Assembly: GCF_050510895.1 (NCBI RefSeq) | Contig: NZ_JBNINT010000001.1 | Span: forward strand, 2,790,001 to 2,854,000 | DNA: 64,000 nt | Direction: 5' to 3' | Source of the DNA: Pannonibacter phragmitetus_B | GTDB taxonomy: Bacteria > Pseudomonadota > Alphaproteobacteria > Rhizobiales > Stappiaceae | Part shown: in pieces, positions 17,586 through 26,507 of the stretch | Position numbering within the stretch: position 1 is the first letter of the stretch | Layout of the letters: each line of letters starts with the position of its first letter | Notes under the pieces: model-generated | Told to the model about the DNA's origin: nothing | What the model saw: the letters and a program-made list of their open reading frames with translations, nothing else | Database searches by the model: none | Translations under genes and position numbers: made by a program

Positions 17586-20560
17586 TCAGGGCAGCCGTTC
17601 GCCAACGGCCACGCCGGTCGCCATCCATGCGCCATCGACTGCCGAGAAGCTCCCGACGACGCCGTCAAAATTGCTGTTCGGCCCCTGCACCAAAGCGGCA
17701 TTCAAGTTACCGCTCATCGTGCCGCCATCAGACACAGTCCCGCTGAAGAGGTTCTGATCCGCGAAAGGACTGACCTGCGAAATGTTGGATCCGAAGGTCC
17801 GGCCATCAAAGTTGCTTATGGTTGCAGTGCCGGTACGGGTGCCAAAATCAACGCTCATGTTGAAATTGCCAGCGGCCATATATTGCCCGCCACCATTCAC
17901 CACGCTGCCGACCGCATGGCCAACATAGCTGGCGCTGCCGCTGCTCGGCAGGTCGTTCGGACCAAGAATGCGCCCTGCTGCCCAGGTGCCCAGATGCACC
18001 TGCGCCTGTTCATCCGGTGCCGGTGAAGGGTTGTCGATTGAGAAATGCGTGCCCCAGTAGCCCCATTCCAGGAAGGCACAGGTGCACTTGGTTGTCACGC
18101 CGGCGAAGATAGCGCTGTCAGCCCCATCCACCAGCGTATTGGCAATGAAGTAGCTCTTGGCGTCGGCATCTTTGCTGACGCCCCCGTCATCGCGCAGGCT
18201 GTTGCCCAGGCTTTCATTGGTCTCGATCGCCGCATAGCGGTCATTGTCGATGAAAACCGAAGCACGCTCACTCTCGGGCGCGGAGGCGCTGTTGCCAAAG
18301 GACACCTTCATGCTGGGCTGGGAGCCGCCGCCTGTGTAGTTCTCGTCTTTGAGCACAAAGGATGCCGACACGGACCGGCTGTCCACGTCAAACTTGACCG
18401 AATTGCCGAAGCTGCCAGTCGAGGCATAAGGCGTCACCACGAGGGTTCCAGCATTGCTCGTCTGCACCATGCCCGCGGCGAAGCCGGACATGTTGCGCGT
18501 GCTGCCAAGCAAGGTGGAACCTGCCACGGTGGACGACAGGTCGGCGACATGAGTGGTGGCGCTGTAGTGGTCTTTCAACTGGCTGGACGGCGGCTGCACC
18601 ACATAGCTGTCAGCGTTCTGTGCCGGGCTGACGTTGCTGCTGAGGATGAAGTTCTCCGCATTGCTGCCGAAGGCATAGGTGCCATCAGCCCCTGCCAGAG
18701 ACCCGATCTTGCCGGAAAAACTCCCCGTAGCATCAAGGCTGACAGACTTGTATCCGCCGCGCCGCGCGCCCGACAGAGCAAACTCGCCCGAGCCGTCATC
18801 CTTGATGCCACCAAGGAAAAGGAAATGGCTGACTGCTGTGTCGAGGACACGCCCTGAATCGAGAAGGATGCGGCCAGTGCCAGCGGTGGCTCATCGTTCA
18901 GGTCCGAGCCCCCTTCCAGAACCAGAAGGCCGGAGTTGGCAACGCCATCGAGGAATGTGGTGCCCAGATCCGCTGCCACGAGCGGGTTCAGGAAGAGAGC
19001 ACCGGTATTGGCGGGAATGACACTTCCATCCGCACTTGCTGTCCCCAGCGAGAGAAGCTGCTGGAGATCCGCCGTAAGCGTGTAGGTCCGCAGGCGGGAC
19101 TGGTTCATCACGTCAAAGGAACCTGGCTTTCCACCGAATGCAAGAATTGCATCGGAGAAGTCGCTCTCAAAGACCGGCGAGTCCCCTGCTGTCTGAGCAT
19201 TCTGATAAAGCAGCGCAATGAAGCCGTCGCTGCCCCGGTAAAAGATACCGCGCCCGTTTGCTTCAATGTCACCATCTTCCGAAGCGTCGACCGTCAGCCA
19301 GGACGGAATGCCGGACTGGCTGAACTGCCCCATATGGATGCCCGTGTCCGTCATTACCGACTGGAAATAGGACAGGCCCGAAGCTGAGGGAATGCCAACC
19401 GTGATCGTTTGCCCACCGACCTTGCTGGTCAGGAAAGGATCGCCATCGGCCGAGGAATAGGCCCCCGGGGAAACACCTGCCTCTGGCAGCGTGACCGTGA
19501 ACTCTTCGTCTATGGCATCCGCGGTCCGGCCAAGAATGCCCTGGCGTCCCGGGTTGAAAAGGATACCAGCCAAGCCAGGCAGCTCGAGATCACTGCCTCC
19601 GCTCAGTGCCCGCAAAGTGACAGTCCGGGGTTCTGGTTGAGGCTCTGGCTCAGGCTCCGGCTGAGGCTGGGGTTCTGGCTGAGGCTGAGGCTCTGGTTGA
19701 GGTTGAGGCGCGGGTTGTGCCGTTTGTTGCGGCTGCGGATCCGGCGTCTTCTCGATCTCGTTCTCGACGTCAGGCAATGCCGTCGCCACAACCACCTCCG
19801 GCTTCGGTGGCGGCAAAGTGTTAATCACGGCAAGGTTCGAATTAACAGAAGTGATACCGCTTTGGGCCACCGCCTCGTTGGTAGGAGGACGCGGTGCGCC
19901 GCCATTCTGCCCCGGCCGGCTGGTCAGGGATTGCTGCAGAGACCCAAGATCCGCCTGGGTGGTCGGGCGTATTTCTGGCTGGCTGCTTCCGCGCGCCCCG
20001 ACAACCATGGTGTATCCGGGCTCATAGATCCGCTGCCTGGTGCCGTTAGGACCGCTGAACGTCAGCTCCCTGCCGAAAACAAGCGAGAAAGTGCCGCCGT
20101 CCTCACGCACCTCGAGATTGGCAATGCCTCCCCGGATGCCGATGGTGCCGACCGGCGTGCGGACATTTACTCCGCCCTTGTTTTTCGAGAGCTTGCCGCC
20201 AACAAACCTGGCGACGCCCTTGCCCATGCTGGCCACCAGCTTCCCTGTGCCGGCTTCCGGATCAAAGACAAATTCGTCAATCACCAGGTCCGAATTGGCC
20301 CCGACGGTGAAGGTTGACCCATCGACAAACAACACCTGCACCAATCCCGAGCCGCCGGTCTTGATGCGTTCCTTGTGATAGATGTTGTTGCCGAGCATGA
20401 TGGTGCGCAAACCAGCACCCGGCGCAGTTCCTTGCGCATGCGGATTGACAGCCGTAGCAACGCCAACCTCTGTCGAGGCCATCGCGGTGGTCGCCAGCAG
20501 AGCAGGCAGAAAACTCGCAGCAACAGCAAGAGAGCGCGCAACGCGGAGGTGGCTGATCAT
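17586..20560 (-). CDS. exported FecR-domain protein with TbpB-like C-terminal barrel, putative Slam/T11SS cargo (frameshifted)
   Basis: About 991 residues after repair. ATG 20560 (MISHLRVARSL) begins a Sec signal ending TTAMAS, with no lipobox Cys. Residues about 50-150 form a FecR-type domain (LFVDGSTFTVGANSDLVIDE, VNVRTPVGTIGIRGG). A Pro/Gln/Glu linker follows at about 273-312, then a beta-rich middle. The last roughly 110 residues resemble the glycine-rich 8-stranded barrel of TbpB-like proteins (NMSVDFGTRTGTATISNFDG). The frame breaks near 18872-18895; one added base restores RILLDSGRVLDTAVSHF and the rest. The gene starts 11 bases after the stop of the Slam-like translocon gene, arguing that this is its cargo. 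The ligand is unknown; haem or metal is an inference from TbpB and hemophilin relatives. Confidence 0.75.
19626..19740. repeat. Pro-Gln-Pro-Glu coding repeat in the FecR-domain protein
   Basis: A degenerate hexamer/12-mer repeat (GGCTCTGGT/CTGAGG-like units on the plus strand) encodes about 38 residues of alternating PQPQPEPQPE. It forms an extended, flexible spacer between the FecR domain and the C-terminal region. Such tracts change length easily by slippage. Confidence 0.7.
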
Positions 20561-20571
20561 GGCTTCAAACC

Positions 20572-21992
20572 TCAAAACCGGCGCATGACAGACAGCATGC
20601 CCGATGCATTGGTGTAATCATTCAGGTCATAATTGGATTGCTGGCGGCGCAGCTCGCCCGTCAGCCCGAGAGCCATCTTGCCTTCACCCAACGGCATCAA
20701 CAGCGACGTGCGCAGCCAGCCCTCGTTGTCACGCTGGGCCTTGTTGCGATTGATCAGGCTGTCCGGCTCATTGTAACCACGGTGCAGATAGCCCCCTCCA
20801 CATCCACGGACCAGGGCACGGCTGACAGCTTGAAAGGCGAGGCAAAGCGGTACGTGCCGCCAACGGCAAGGCCTCCAGCCGTATTGGATTTGTAAGCCTT
20901 GTTCGCCGTCACCACATCGCCAAGCAGCGTTATCCGGGCCGTGAAGGTTTCCGTCAGCCGGTACTGATAACTGGACGCCAACCGCACCGCATAGCCTGCC
21001 CTGTCGGAGAGGTTGGGCTGCTTCGCTGTATCGTTGAACCAGTTCTGGCGCACCTCGACGCGAGACTGAATGCCTGCACGCTCACTCAGGTTCACGGCAA
21101 CCCGCGCACCGGCACCGAAGCCGCCGCTGTAGTTCGCGCCATCCAGGCGGATGCCATTGGCGATGCCGTAGATCCCAAGCCTTGCGTCATCCAGGCCGAA
21201 GCGGGCGAGATTGAACGACGGCCCGAAGGTGATCTCTGCCATCTCCGTATCAAGACGGCTGATGTCACCGTAGCGCGCACCATAGAAAATCAGGTCCGCC
21301 TCAAGCCGGTCACCCTGACTGGCAAGATCGTAGGAAAAGCGCACGTTTGCGGACAGGAACGCATTCACGTCCGCCTTGCCTGTTCCCGCATCATCAAGTG
21401 TGAAGGCGGTCCCGTTAAGATTGACGATGCGGTTCTCAGGCGCTGCGTTTGCATTGCTCTGTCCGCGCACTCCGGCAGTGATCAGGCCACTGACCTTGGC
21501 CGGAGCTTCCTGCTCCTCAATCGCTGCAAGGAAGTAATTCACGCGCTTCGTCACTTCCGGCGGCACATTGGCGCCAGAGATTGCGCTTTCAAAGTAATTG
21601 CGCGCCATGTCCTTGGCGCCGAGGCGCATGTAAAGCACGCCCAGTTCCAGCTGCACACGCGGAAGGCCCGGTGCATAGACAAGCATGCGTTCCAGCGTCC
21701 CGATAGCCGCTTCGTGGTCGCCGATTTGTGCCGAGACCATCGCGTATTCAAAGGCGATATCAAGATTTTGCGGCTCTGCCAGCGTAGCCTCAAGAAGCTG
21801 CTGCTGGCGCGCTGCGAGGTTTGCCGCGGGAAACTGCTGTGCCTGCGCCGCTCCATTTAAGGAGACCGCGCCTAGCGCCAGACCAAGAGCAAGAAGACCG
21901 CCAAACCGGCGTGTCCTGCCATTGCGTCCGGCGGTGCGGCAAGTCTGCATCCGCTGTGAATTTGCCCCTGTACTTGTCACGTTCCCCGGCAT
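20572..21992 (-). CDS. Slam/DUF560-like outer-membrane translocon (type XI secretion), frameshifted
   Basis: About 473 residues after repair, close to the 488 of meningococcal Slam. After a signal peptide (ending AAQAQQF), residues about 50-165 are TPR-like helices (FEYAMVSAQIGDHEAAIGTLERM, GLPRVQLELGVLYMRLGAKDMARNYFE, split here: QIGDHEAAIG and RLGAKDMARN). The rest is amphipathic beta-strands of an outer-membrane barrel. The frame breaks in a C5 run at 20792-20796; one base restores VEGGYLHRGYNEPDSL and a C-terminus ending SVMRRF, with the terminal Phe typical of outer-membrane barrels. This layout is that of Slam proteins, which move surface lipoproteins or hemophores across the outer membrane. 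The FecR-domain gene follows after 11 bases. Start at ATG 21992 or 21950. Confidence 0.75.
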
Positions 21993-22306
21993 CCCACGCT
22001 TTACCAGATTTTAAGATTGCCCCGTGCTTGAACAGATACATGAGAGTCCCGCCGGAGCAAACCTGCAATACCGCCTGGAGCACTTATCCCACCGTGCGTT
22101 GATCTGCGGCTACACCTCACCTTGTGAAACGCAAATCCCTGACGCAAAAAGAGAAATGGCACGGAAATCGAATTTCCGCGCCATTTCTGAGCCCGTGGCT
22201 TTTTCAGGGTGCATCGCCAGACGCGCGTTCGGCACCGGTCCGGCACAGTCACATGGGGCAGGCTCTGCGGTCAGGACCTGACGGCCCTGACCGGAAGCTC
22301 TGGCCT
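21993..22306. other. intergenic region upstream of the Slam-like operon
   Basis: 314 bases between the leftward 5'-nucleotidase end and the leftward Slam-like start. It contains the strong terminator-like hairpin at 22153-22187 and presumably the Slam operon promoter between 21993 and about 22150. No Fur-box-like 19-mer was recognised there, although the system might be expected to respond to iron. Confidence 0.45.
22153..22187 (-). terminator. terminator of the 5'-nucleotidase gene
   Basis: A 16-base inverted repeat with one mismatch (GAAATGGCACGGAAAT / ATTTCCGCGCCATTTC) and a 3-base loop, followed on the minus strand by CTCTTTTTG. It lies about 120 bases past the nucleotidase stop. The arm length is unusual for a simple terminator, so a palindromic repeat element is an alternative. 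Confidence 0.7.
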
Positions 22307-23917
22307 TTACTGCACTTCCGTGACGCGGCCATCCGTGAACGGGGTGTAGGCACCGCCATTCTTGGCGATATAACCGGCCAGAACTTCCTCAAGACCCGGA
22401 CCGAAGTCATAGGCATTCATGCCGCCCTTGGCGAAGACGGCATAACCATCACCACCGCCACGCATGTAGTTGTTGGTGGCAACGCCATAGACCTTCTCGG
22501 GCTCGATCGGAGCCCAGCCTTCGCCATTCTTCACCTCAACCTTGAGGATACGCTCGCCTGCCGGCTTGGATTTGGTCCACTCGTAGCGAAGACCTGCGAC
22601 CTGGGGGAAGCGGCCTGCGCCTTCCTCGACCTTGGACACGCCATTCTCAAGCGCAGCCACAACGTCCGAGCCCTTGAGCTGGAAGGTCGCCAGAGTGTTC
22701 TGGAACGGCAGAACAGTCAGAACCTCGCCCATGGTGATTTCACCCGAATCGATGGAGGCACGCAGGCCGCCGCCGTTCTGGATGACGATCTCGACGCCCT
22801 GCTCCTTGACGCGGTCAAGCATGGCTTCGGTCACCAGATTGCCCATCTGGCACTCGGAAACACGGCAGGTCTCGCGTGATCCGTCGATGGCAGCAGTGGT
22901 GGAACCGATCACCTTGGCCTTCAGCTCTTCCAGCGGCTTGGCAAGCTCGGCCACGCGGGCAACGACAGTCTCATCGGGCTTAACGGAGGCATCCAACAGG
23001 ATGGGATCACCCTTGGCCGACACCAGATCGCCGTTGTCGTTGAAGGTCAGCTCGACCTCGCCCAGATACTTGCTGTAGGCATAGGCGGTGACCACCGGGA
23101 CGTCCTTGCCATCCGGATTGGCCACAACGGTCGGGTAAGGGCCTGCGGCCTTATCGTCGCTGTTGGACAGCAGCGTGTGCGAGTGGCCGCCGACGATGGC
23201 GTCGATGCCGGAAACGGCACCGGCGATCTCCTTGTCACGCAGATAGCCGACATGGGTAAGCGCGATGATCTTGTTGACGCCCTGCGCTTCAAGCTCTTCA
23301 ACGGCGCCCTTGAGGTAGTCTTCAGCCTTGGCAAAGGCCACACCCTTGCCCGGCGAAGAGGTTTCCACCGTGTCTTCGGCGAGAACGGAGACGATGCCGA
23401 TCTTCTGTCCACCCACTTCCATAACCACGGAGCCGGGAACCTTGTCCTTCAGCAGCGGTTCGTTGGAAACATCGGTATTTCCGGAAATGACAGGGAACTT
23501 GACCTCCGTGAGGAAGTCAGCGAGGCCCTGCGGACCGTCATCAAACTCATGGTTTCCGACGGCCATCACGTCATAGCCGATCATGTTCATGAACTCGGCA
23601 GCCGCCTTGCCCTTGTAGGTGGTGTAGAAGAGCGAGCCCTGGAACTGATCGCCAGCGTCCAGCAGAATCACGTTCTTGCCGGCATCCGTCAGAGCCTTGC
23701 GGCGCTCCTCGACCTTGGTCTTGATGCGCGCCACGCCGCCAAAGCACGCGCCCTTGGCATCGTCCTCGGCACTGCAGCCAGAATCGGACTTGTTGATCTG
23801 CTCGATGCGGCTATGCAGGTCGTTGGTATGCAGGATGGTGACCGAATAATCGGCCAGTGCCGCCCCCATTGCCATCGTGGCAAAAAGGGCGGTTGCGCCA
23901 AGAAGCATCTTTTTCAT
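22307..23917 (-). CDS. periplasmic 5'-nucleotidase / metallophosphoesterase (UshA family)
   Basis: A 536-residue exported enzyme with Sec signal MKKMLLGATALFATMAMGAALA. The N-terminal dinuclear metallophosphoesterase domain shows all core motifs: HTNDLHSR, LLDAGDQFQG, VGNHEFDDG, ALTHVGY and GGHSHTLL. The C-terminal nucleotidase domain shows QNGGGLRASIDSG, VLPFQNTL and NYMRGGGDGYAVF. It should release phosphate from extracellular nucleotides. Several CTGTCAY heptamers 70-170 bases upstream suggest PhoB control, though their spacing is not canonical. It is transcribed alone, with a strong hairpin downstream. Confidence 0.92.
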   Translation of the reverse strand: MKKMLLGATALFATMAMGAALADYSVTILHTNDLHSRIEQINKSDSGCSAEDDAKGACFGGVARIKTKVEERRKALTDAGKNVILLDAGDQFQGSLFYTTYKGKAAAEFMNMIGYDVMAVGNHEFDDGPQGLADFLTEVKFPVISGNTDVSNEPLLKDKVPGSVVMEVGGQKIGIVSVLAEDTVETSSPGKGVAFAKAEDYLKGAVEELEAQGVNKIIALTHVGYLRDKEIAGAVSGIDAIVGGHSHTLLSNSDDKAAGPYPTVVANPDGKDVPVVTAYAYSKYLGEVELTFNDNGDLVSAKGDPILLDASVKPDETVVARVAELAKPLEELKAKVIGSTTAAIDGSRETCRVSECQMGNLVTEAMLDRVKEQGVEIVIQNGGGLRASIDSGEITMGEVLTVLPFQNTLATFQLKGSDVVAALENGVSKVEEGAGRFPQVAGLRYEWTKSKPAGERILKVEVKNGEGWAPIEPEKVYGVATNNYMRGGGDGYAVFAKGGMNAYDFGPGLEEVLAGYIAKNGGAYTPFTDGRVTEVQ

Positions 23918-23984
23918 GTTCGCCTCGCCTGATGGAAGCCTGCTGTGGCCTCCGTTTTCTACACAGCCGCCCTAGCACAGCTCT

Positions 23985-24086
23985 GCGACAGTTTTATTCG
24001 CAGCAGCGCGCAAGATGGCAGGCCAGCCCTCCCGCCTTCCGCTGAACTATGACAGCGTTTGTGACAGGCAGGCCTGATTATGACAG
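23985..24086 (-). promoter_or_regulatory. cluster of Pho-like half-sites upstream of the 5'-nucleotidase
   Basis: On the minus strand CTGTCAT (24080-24086), CTGTCAC (24061-24067) and CTGTCAT (24049-24055), plus a weaker CTGTCGC (23985-23991). The PhoB consensus half-site is CTGTCAT, repeated every 11 bases; here the starts are 19 and 12 apart. The gene's function fits phosphate control, but the spacing does not. Confidence 0.4.
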
Positions 24087-24164
24087 CGGAAAATTTTTCA
24101 GGACAAGATGATTTTTTCAGCAAGCCTGCCCGGAATTTCACGAGGCAGGCCGTCCCGGCCGGAA

Positions 24165-24377
24165 TCAAAGGCCTTCGCCACCTTCCGAGCCGTCATCAAC
24201 ATCGTCATTTTCGACGGCGGGAATGCTGTAACCCTCAACCATCCACCGGTGCAGGTCGATCTTGGCGCAGCGTTCGCTGCAGAAGGGGTAGTCTGCCTGG
24301 GTGGAAAGCTTGGAGCAGATGGGGCATGGCCGCATGCGGCGGCCTTGGTCCCCTGCATTGCCGGATGCTGAGGTCAT
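24165..24377 (-). CDS. yacG: DNA gyrase inhibitor YacG
   Basis: A 70-residue zinc protein. The four zinc Cys are in RPCPICSK and YPFCSERCAKIDLHRW, followed by the conserved WMVEGYSIP. YacG binds GyrB and blocks DNA binding. It ends the leftward housekeeping run and starts 10 bases after the maf stop, the standard alphaproteobacterial order infA - maf - yacG. Confidence 0.95.
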   Translation of the reverse strand: MTSASGNAGDQGRRMRPCPICSKLSTQADYPFCSERCAKIDLHRWMVEGYSIPAVENDDVDDGSEGGEGL

Positions 24378-24387
24378 CGCGGCCCCC

Positions 24388-25029
24388 TCACGCGGGCAGC
24401 TTCAGCGGATCGCGCCACAGGGCGCGGACATCCAGGCCGGCAGAAGCCAGCATGTTGACCGTCTCATAGAGCGGCAGCCCAACGACATTGGGATAGGAGC
24501 CGGTCAACTTGACCACAAATGTGCCCGCAAGGCCCTGGATGGCATAACCACCCGCCTTGCCACGCCATTCGCCGGACGCCAGATAATCGTCGCCTTCCCG
24601 GCGCGACAGCTTCTTGAAGCGCACGCGGGTCTCCACGATCTTCGTCCGCACGGAGCCAGACGGAGCAATCACGGCAAGTCCGGTCAGCACCCGGTGGCCA
24701 CGGCCTGAGAGCAGTCCAAGGCAAGCCTCTGCCTGCTCGACCGTCTCAGCCTTGGGCAGAATACGGCGGCCGGCACAGACCACCGTGTCAGCCGCCAGAA
24801 TGACGGCTTTCGACAACACGGCATCTTCCGCCAGCTGCTCACGCACGTGACGGGCCTTGGCCTTCGCCAGACGCACTGCCAGAGCGCGCGGCGTCTCTCC
24901 GCGCAGCGGAGTCTCGTCCAGATCAGCCGGGATGAGATGCTGCGGCTCGATGCCGGCTTGCTGCAGCAAAGCAAGACGGCGCGGCGAAGCGGAGGCCAGA
25001 ACGAAGGGAACGGTAGCAGTGTCGCTCAT
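24388..25029 (-). CDS. maf: Maf-family nucleoside triphosphate pyrophosphatase
   Basis: A 213-residue cytoplasmic enzyme that hydrolyses non-canonical or bulk nucleotides to monophosphates. It has the family opening LASASPRRLALLQQAG, the acidic DETPL, the catalytic AADTVV and KAGGYAIQGLAG. It lies between infA (29-base gap) and yacG. Which nucleotide it prefers cannot be told from sequence alone. Confidence 0.93.
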   Translation of the reverse strand: MSDTATVPFVLASASPRRLALLQQAGIEPQHLIPADLDETPLRGETPRALAVRLAKAKARHVREQLAEDAVLSKAVILAADTVVCAGRRILPKAETVEQAEACLGLLSGRGHRVLTGLAVIAPSGSVRTKIVETRVRFKKLSRREGDDYLASGEWRGKAGGYAIQGLAGTFVVKLTGSYPNVVGLPLYETVNMLASAGLDVRALWRDPLKLPA

Positions 25030-25058
25030 ATGTGTCTCGCTCCCGGCCGGACAGCGGC

Positions 25059-25277
25059 TTACTTGAAGCGGTAGGTGATGCGGCCCTTGGTCAGGTCATA
25101 CGGGGTCATCTCGACGAGAACCCGGTCGCCAGCCAGAACACGGATGCGGTTCTTGCGCATACGCCCTGCAGTGTGAGCAATGATTTCATGGTCATTTTCA
25201 AGACGCACGCGGAACGTTGCGTTGGGCAGCAGTTCCGTGACGACGCCCGGAAACTCCAGAACTTCTTCCTTAGCCAT
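25059..25277 (-). CDS. infA: translation initiation factor IF-1
   Basis: A 72-residue S1/OB-fold protein (MAKEEVLEFPGVVTELLP, then MRKNRIRVLAGDRVLVEM, YDLTKGRITYRFK), full length and nearly invariant in bacteria. It binds the 30S A site during initiation. Part of the leftward housekeeping block; about 190 bases separate it from the phosphatase gene upstream, so it probably has its own promoter. Confidence 0.98.
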   Translation of the reverse strand: MAKEEVLEFPGVVTELLPNATFRVRLENDHEIIAHTAGRMRKNRIRVLAGDRVLVEMTPYDLTKGRITYRFK

Positions 25278-25465
25278 ATGGTATCCCGGTTAAACCGATC
25301 CTGAGGTGCGCGGAACCTATAGGATCAAAGCAAAAAAGTGAACAGGGCAATCTCCGCGCCGGTGATTTTCCATCGGGCGGGCCGTCATGCGGACTTGCCG
25401 GTTCAGGCGTGAGGGCGGGAAAGGGCCGCTTCGCAGCAGTTTCCCAGCTCTTTCGCTTCTCTCTA

Positions 25466-25918
25466 TCACCCGCTGGGTGGCGGCGTCCAGCCCAGCCGCT
25501 TCTTGATTTTCATCATGAGCTGATCGCGCACCGCCCGGTAGGCGTCCAGAATCTGGTCGCGGCTGCCCGAAACGATGGTCGGATCCATGGTCGGCCAGTA
25601 TTCCACATCCACTGCATCTGCACGCGTGAGATCAAGAACCTTGTGGTGGGCTTCCGGCGAAAGGGTGACCACAAGGTCAAAACCGGATTCGTCCAGATCC
25701 TCCAGCGTCTTCGGCTGGTGGTTGCTGGCGTCCATGCCGATCTCGGCCATAACGGCATCCACGAACGGGTCACGCTCGCCCTTGCGCGCACCAGCAGAGC
25801 GCACATAGATCTGGCCAGGGAACAGACTGCGGGCGATCGTTGCAGCCATGGGAGAACGCACAGCGTTCATGCTGCAGGCAAACAGGACCGCAGTCGGACG
25901 GGAGCCCGGCCCGGTCAT
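25466..25918 (-). CDS. low-molecular-weight phosphotyrosine-phosphatase-like protein
   Basis: 150 residues. The P-loop CSMNAVRS (CX5R) and the later WPTMDPT with the acid Asp-Pro are the catalytic signatures of the LMW-PTPase/ArsC fold. Annotated variously as protein-tyrosine phosphatase or arsenate reductase; no resolving Cys pair typical of thioredoxin-type ArsC is obvious, so phosphatase is favoured. It starts 5 bases after the UPF0262 stop, a conserved alphaproteobacterial neighbourhood. Confidence 0.88.
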   Translation of the reverse strand: MTGPGSRPTAVLFACSMNAVRSPMAATIARSLFPGQIYVRSAGARKGERDPFVDAVMAEIGMDASNHQPKTLEDLDESGFDLVVTLSPEAHHKVLDLTRADAVDVEYWPTMDPTIVSGSRDQILDAYRAVRDQLMMKIKKRLGWTPPPSG

Positions 25919-25923
25919 GCTGC

Positions 25924-26448
25924 TCAGCCCTTCCAGTGCAAGGCATAGACAAGGGTGAAAAGGCGGCGGGCTGTGGGCTGGTCAATGTCCACCTTGCCCT
26001 CAAGCCGCTCTTTCAACACCATTGCCCCCTCGTTGTGCACACCGCGGCGGCCCATGTCGATCGCCTCGATCTGGCTGGGCGTCGCATGGCGGATCGCCTG
26101 ATAGTAGCTCTCACAGATCAGGTCGTAATCCTTGACCACACGGCGCAGCGGCGTCAGCGACAGCACGTGGGTAGCCACATCCTCACCACCCTCACGGCTG
26201 ATCTGAAACACCAGCTTCTTCTCCACGACAGACAGACGCAGCACAAACCGGCCGCCATCATGCCCGCAGGGGCAGAAGCTGTTTTCCTCGATCAGATCAT
26301 AGATGGCGACTGCCCGGTCATGCTCGATGTCAGGGCCAGCACGGGCGATAGACGTCTCATCGAGAATGACGTCGATGAGACGGCCGGAAGCATCTTCGCC
26401 GGACCCATCTCCGGCGCCGGAGGACGCACTGCTTTCCATCAAGGTCAT
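25924..26448 (-). CDS. UPF0262 family protein
   Basis: 174 residues. It matches the alphaproteobacterial UPF0262 family: LIDVILDETSIARAGPDIEHDR, split as DETSIARAGPDIEHDR and AVAIYDLIEEN, then HVLSLTPLRRVVKDYDLICE and the ending ARRLFTLVYALHWKG. No enzymatic motif is known. It sits between hisD and the LMW phosphatase in the conserved order. The first roughly 20 residues are low-complexity and the start may be at ATG 26439. Confidence 0.9.
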   Translation of the reverse strand: MTLMESSASSGAGDGSGEDASGRLIDVILDETSIARAGPDIEHDRAVAIYDLIEENSFCPCGHDGGRFVLRLSVVEKKLVFQISREGGEDVATHVLSLTPLRRVVKDYDLICESYYQAIRHATPSQIEAIDMGRRGVHNEGAMVLKERLEGKVDIDQPTARRLFTLVYALHWKG

Positions 26449-26507
26449 ACGGCTCGCACCTTCCCCGTCAGAGCCCTCAATATGCGATCCTCCCTCGGGC
26501 CGTTTCC

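Noticed and set aside
19626..19740. Tandem repeat mistaken for a CRISPR-like or minisatellite array
   Set aside because: The repeat is in frame and encodes the PQPE spacer of the FecR-domain protein; units are short, degenerate and without spacers.
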